NCBI RefSeq assembly: GCF_937880195.1 | Contig: NZ_CALFLA010000069.1 | Span: forward strand, 1 to 36,237 | From: an uncultured Blautia sp. | GTDB taxonomy: Bacteria > Bacillota > Clostridia > Lachnospirales > Lachnospiraceae | DNA length: 36,237 nt | Reading direction: 5' to 3' | Part shown: in pieces, positions 34,024-36,237 of the stretch | Position numbering within the stretch: position 1 is the stretch's first letter | Layout: each line of letters starts with the position of its first letter | The notes under the pieces: generated by a model | What the model was told of the DNA's origin: nothing | What the model saw: only the letters and a program-made list of their open reading frames with translations | The model's database searches: none | Translations under genes and position numbers: made by a program

Positions 34024-34914
34024 TTGAAGAAGATCGCAGTGATCAACGACCTGTCCGGTTTGGGAAAATGCTCTCTGACAGCAGCGCTTCCGGTGATTTC
34101 CGTTATGGGAGTCCAGGCCTGCCCTTTTCCCACAGCTATCCTCAGCGCACAGACCGGATTTGGTACGTATTTTTATGAGGATTATACAAAACATATGGAT
34201 TCTATGATGGAATCCTGGAAACAGCTTGGGTTTTGTCCAGATGGAATTTATACTGGATTTTTATCAGGGGCTTCTCAGGCAGATAAGGTACTGGATTTTA
34301 TCAGGATATTTGAAAGAGAAGAGGTGAAGATCCTGACAGATCCTATTATGGGGGACAACGGGGCGGAGTACCCTATATATTCGAAAAAACTTTGTGAAAA
34401 AATGCGTCTCCTTGCAAAAAAGGCATCTGTGATCACGCCGAATTTGACAGAGGCTCTGCTGCTTCTTTATGGAAAGGAAGAAATGCACATCCGATGGAAA
34501 CAGCTTGCCGGCCTTTCACGAAAGGAATATATGGAGGCTGTGGAAACCATTGGAAGGAGCCTTGTGGAAACATATGGGGCAGAGGCTGCGATTACTGGAA
34601 TTGACCTGGAAGCAGAAGGGGAGAAGACCATGGATGAAATGGCGAATCTTCTTGTAAACAGTAATGGATGTTTTTGGATATCTGCAAAAAAAGAAGGCGG
34701 CAGTTATTCGGGAACAGGAGATCTTTTTGCATCTGTGTTAAGCGCAGGAATGGTAAAAGGAATACCTACAGAGGTTTCTGTAAAAAAAGCCGTTGGTTTT
34801 CTCTCAAAAGCAATCCGAGATACAGTAGCGGAGGGTACGGACAGAAACCAGGGAGTCTGTTTTGAAAAATATTTGAGAGAGCTGACAGAACAAAGCGGAG
34901 CAAGTCCGTTTTGA
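34024..34914 (+). CDS. Pyridoxal/pyridoxamine kinase (PdxK/PdxY-like)
   Basis: A ribokinase-fold enzyme that phosphorylates B6 vitamers to the 5'-phosphates. VINDLSGLGKCSLTAALPV at 6-24 is the substrate end, TDPIMGDNG at 105-113 the metal/phosphate region, and GTGD at 230-233 the anion hole with the catalytic aspartate. Length 296. It starts at TTG 34024 with AAGGAGT upstream; no ATG fits. The divergent MocR-type gene is the likely regulator. The exact vitamer preference is not determinable. Confidence 0.9.
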   Translation: MKKIAVINDLSGLGKCSLTAALPVISVMGVQACPFPTAILSAQTGFGTYFYEDYTKHMDSMMESWKQLGFCPDGIYTGFLSGASQADKVLDFIRIFEREEVKILTDPIMGDNGAEYPIYSKKLCEKMRLLAKKASVITPNLTEALLLLYGKEEMHIRWKQLAGLSRKEYMEAVETIGRSLVETYGAEAAITGIDLEAEGEKTMDEMANLLVNSNGCFWISAKKEGGSYSGTGDLFASVLSAGMVKGIPTEVSVKKAVGFLSKAIRDTVAEGTDRNQGVCFEKYLRELTEQSGASPF

Positions 34915-34957
34915 ACTTTCTAACTCTCTCAATTCCTCGGAGTGTTTTTAGTTTGCA

Positions 34958-34988
34958 TCTCCTATAAAGCAGGAGATATCATTTGTAA
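34958..34988 (+). repeat. Left 31-bp imperfect direct repeat flanking the Rpn-like gene
   Basis: Starts TCTCCT and ends TTTGTAA; matches 35979-36009 at 26 of 31 positions in the same orientation. It contains a TCTCCT-N7-AGGAGA hairpin and lies 28 bp past the Rpn-like stop codon. Confidence 0.6.
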
Positions 34989-35016
34989 GAAAAATTGTCT
35001 TATAATCAGGATCAGA

Positions 35017-35877
35017 TTATTCCGATTCAGAAGTTCTTGCAATTCGGGCAACCTCATCCACAGAAACGCCAACCAGATCAGCAATCTCTTCATGGGAGAA
35101 CTGCTTTTTCGTCAGCATACGGAGAATAATCTCGCGGCTTTTAGAAGTCAAGCCTTGCTGAATGCCTTGGGATAGGCCTTTCTGGACACCCTGCTGAATA
35201 CCGTCGTCAAAAATCATTTGTCCAAGTCTTGTCATTGCAACCACCTCCTTGATTTCTTCCAGTTCTGCGCTATTAAGGAACTTGTCAGCCAGTGCGTAAA
35301 GCATGGCAGTAGCTTTTTCAGCAGCGGTTTCTCTGCTCTGCTTGGCAAGGAGAAGGGCTTCCTTAATGGAGTCCTTTCGTCCAAGGCTTCCTGACATCAA
35401 AGGCGTCAGGGAAAGAAAAGCAAAGTCCTCTGTAGTCAGAACCTCTTTCCGTTGTTTTTTCTCCTTTAACCGCTGGAATACCTGGTCGGCATCCCTGTCT
35501 TTCAGATAGACAGGGATTACGGAATATTTGTTGATTCCGCAGTCCAGCTCTGTTTTTGCAGAGCGGATGCCGCCGGAAAAAACCACATAAGTATAAACCT
35601 TCTTTCCGGTTTTGTGAGAAAAAACAGCTTCATAGGCGTGAAACCTGCGAAGGTCAGGCTCGCCGCCGTCAGTAGTCTGAAATTCGATATGTATGTAGAA
35701 GCCGCCAGTGGTGAGAAAAGTAAAATCCATATATAAGGAATGGATACTTAGCTCAATCAGCTCCGTAGGACCGGAATCTACAAACTGAAAATCAATTCCC
35801 AGAGATTTCAGGATGGTATCACGAAAAAAATCAATACCCATTTTCATGATCACATCCTCATGGTTTTTCTTTGCCAT
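35017..35877 (-). CDS. Rpn-family / PD-(D/E)XK nuclease-type putative transposase
   Basis: A 286-residue protein of the Rpn (recombination-promoting nuclease, formerly transposase_31) group. The nuclease core is visible as D51 in YMDFTF and E65-x-Q67 in HIEFQTT, with the preceding strand GGFYI; the E-x-Q form replaces the textbook E-x-K. The C-terminal part has a glycine/glutamine heptad-like repeat at about 234-250 (QQGVQKGLSQGIQQGL) and ends with a helix-turn-helix-like SHEEIADLVGVSVDEVARI. It is complete, with AAGGAAG before the ATG. Flanking 31-bp direct repeats suggest acquisition or movement as a unit. Confidence 0.82.
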   Translation of the reverse strand: MAKKNHEDVIMKMGIDFFRDTILKSLGIDFQFVDSGPTELIELSIHSLYMDFTFLTTGGFYIHIEFQTTDGGEPDLRRFHAYEAVFSHKTGKKVYTYVVFSGGIRSAKTELDCGINKYSVIPVYLKDRDADQVFQRLKEKKQRKEVLTTEDFAFLSLTPLMSGSLGRKDSIKEALLLAKQSRETAAEKATAMLYALADKFLNSAELEEIKEVVAMTRLGQMIFDDGIQQGVQKGLSQGIQQGLTSKSREIILRMLTKKQFSHEEIADLVGVSVDEVARIARTSESE

Positions 35878-36102
35878 AAGACACTTCCTTAGGATTGTAA
35901 GTTGTAGGTATCTTTTGTATATTGGAATGTCTTTGGTTTATTGCTTGCTCCGTTTACGGTAACGTCATTGGTTTTATTTCTCCTGCAAAGCAGGGGTTAT
36001 CCTTTGTAAATGTTCCAGGTTTTCCTCCTTATAAACTCAGTTTAACAGATATTTTAATAAAATGATAGTGACAGAAAATAAAAGTTTTATGAAGGACTGC
36101 GG
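35878..36102. other. Intergenic region upstream of the Rpn-like gene
   Basis: Contains the right repeat and, on the minus strand, a 35-codon open stretch without an ATG that ends at the stop codon 35889-35891, 11 bp before the Rpn-like start. An AAGGAGG-like site on the minus strand near 36022-36028 has no start codon after it. No clear gene is present. Confidence 0.4.
35979..36009 (+). repeat. Right 31-bp imperfect direct repeat flanking the Rpn-like gene
   Basis: Second copy of the repeat at 34958-34988; its arms CTCCTGC and GCAGGGG form a hairpin with an AAA loop. It lies about 100 bp upstream of the Rpn-like start codon, inside its leader. Confidence 0.6.
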
Positions 36103-36231
36103 ACAAAAAAACGTTGACAGCTTTTTGTAAAAATAAGATCATTTTGTTCTAAAATCTAAAAAAATAGCAAAATAAACGGAAGAAATCCCTTCAGGCAGGA
36201 GATAAAACTTCTGACCTGAGGGGATTTTTTT
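36103..36231 (+). terminator. Strong terminator with a promoter-like box and no gene between: leader attenuator or small RNA
   Basis: The terminator stem is 36183-36195 with 36215-36227 (13 bp, one G-U), extended by an inner stem 36196-36201/36208-36213, then a T-run to 36231. Upstream, TTGACA at 36114-36119 lies between inverted arms ACAAAAA (36103-36109) and TTTTTGT (36122-36128), but the matching -10 (GATCAT at 36137) is weak. No gene ends just before it, so it may attenuate a gene beyond the window or end a roughly 90-nt RNA. Confidence 0.55.
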
Positions 36232-36237
36232 ACAAAT

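Noticed and set aside
34915..34957. Terminator directly after the pyridoxal kinase
   Set aside because: An ACTC/GAGT stem with a T-run exists, but the stem is only four pairs around a long loop.

Overview
The window is bacterial chromosome, most likely from an anaerobic, gut-type Lachnospiraceae (Bacillota, Clostridia). The reasons are: AGGAGG-type ribosome binding sites, consensus TTGACA/TATAAT promoters with 17-bp spacers, an oxygen-independent thiamine pathway (radical-SAM ThiH, short clostridial ThiC), a GH112 galacto-N-biose/lacto-N-biose-type phosphorylase, an ECF S-component next to coaX/coaBC, and an anaerobic (cbi-type) cobalamin operon. I cannot name the species from sequence alone. 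No rRNA, tRNA, CRISPR array, phage module or complete insertion sequence was seen.

Layout. (1) 2-1054: an M42 aminopeptidase on the minus strand, divergent from (2) 1126-7890: a thiamine operon thiS-thiF-thiG-thiH-tenI-thiE-thiD-thiC behind a TPP riboswitch and intrinsic terminator. About 240 bp of unusually structured sequence (1321-1556) lies between that terminator and thiS. (3) 7954-10749: a coenzyme A block, coaBC, a PanT-like ECF S-component and type III pantothenate kinase coaX. (4) 10744-12519, minus strand: an AraC-family regulator followed by an RluA-family pseudouridine synthase. (5) 12648-14893: a GH112 phosphorylase with a cre-like catabolite-repression site inside its promoter spacer. 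(6) 14906-18183: a LysR-type regulator divergent from an alanine/glycine:sodium symporter, then a metallo-beta-lactamase-fold protein. (7) 18295-19737: a membrane-anchored L,D-transpeptidase with a strong terminator. (8) 19818-20931: a small XRE regulator and a DUF3169-like membrane protein behind three copies of a TGACAA-N6-TTGTCA palindrome. (9) 20984-32513: a ten-gene cobalamin operon cbiD-cbiF-cbiG-cbiH-(cobK-cbiE-cbiT fusion)-cbiA-cbiB-cobD-cbiP-cbiC with a near-consensus promoter but no B12 riboswitch. (10) 32544-34914: a MocR/PdxR-type regulator divergent from a pyridoxal kinase. (11) 35017-35877: an Rpn/PD-(D/E)XK-type gene flanked by two imperfect 31-bp direct repeats. (12) The right edge holds a strong terminator with no visible gene in front of it.

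How it works together: the window is a cluster of cofactor functions. It makes TPP, imports and activates pantothenate toward CoA, builds most of the corrin ring and its side chains, and salvages B6. The B6 product pyridoxal phosphate is the cofactor of the CobD decarboxylase in the same window. Carbohydrate, amino acid uptake and cell-wall genes are interspersed. Points most worth a second look: the structured element in the thi leader, the MocR regulator whose Schiff-base lysine appears to be arginine, the triple-operator XRE/DUF3169 pair, the tri-domain CobK-CbiE-CbiT protein, the riboswitch-less cbi promoter, and the repeat-flanked Rpn gene.
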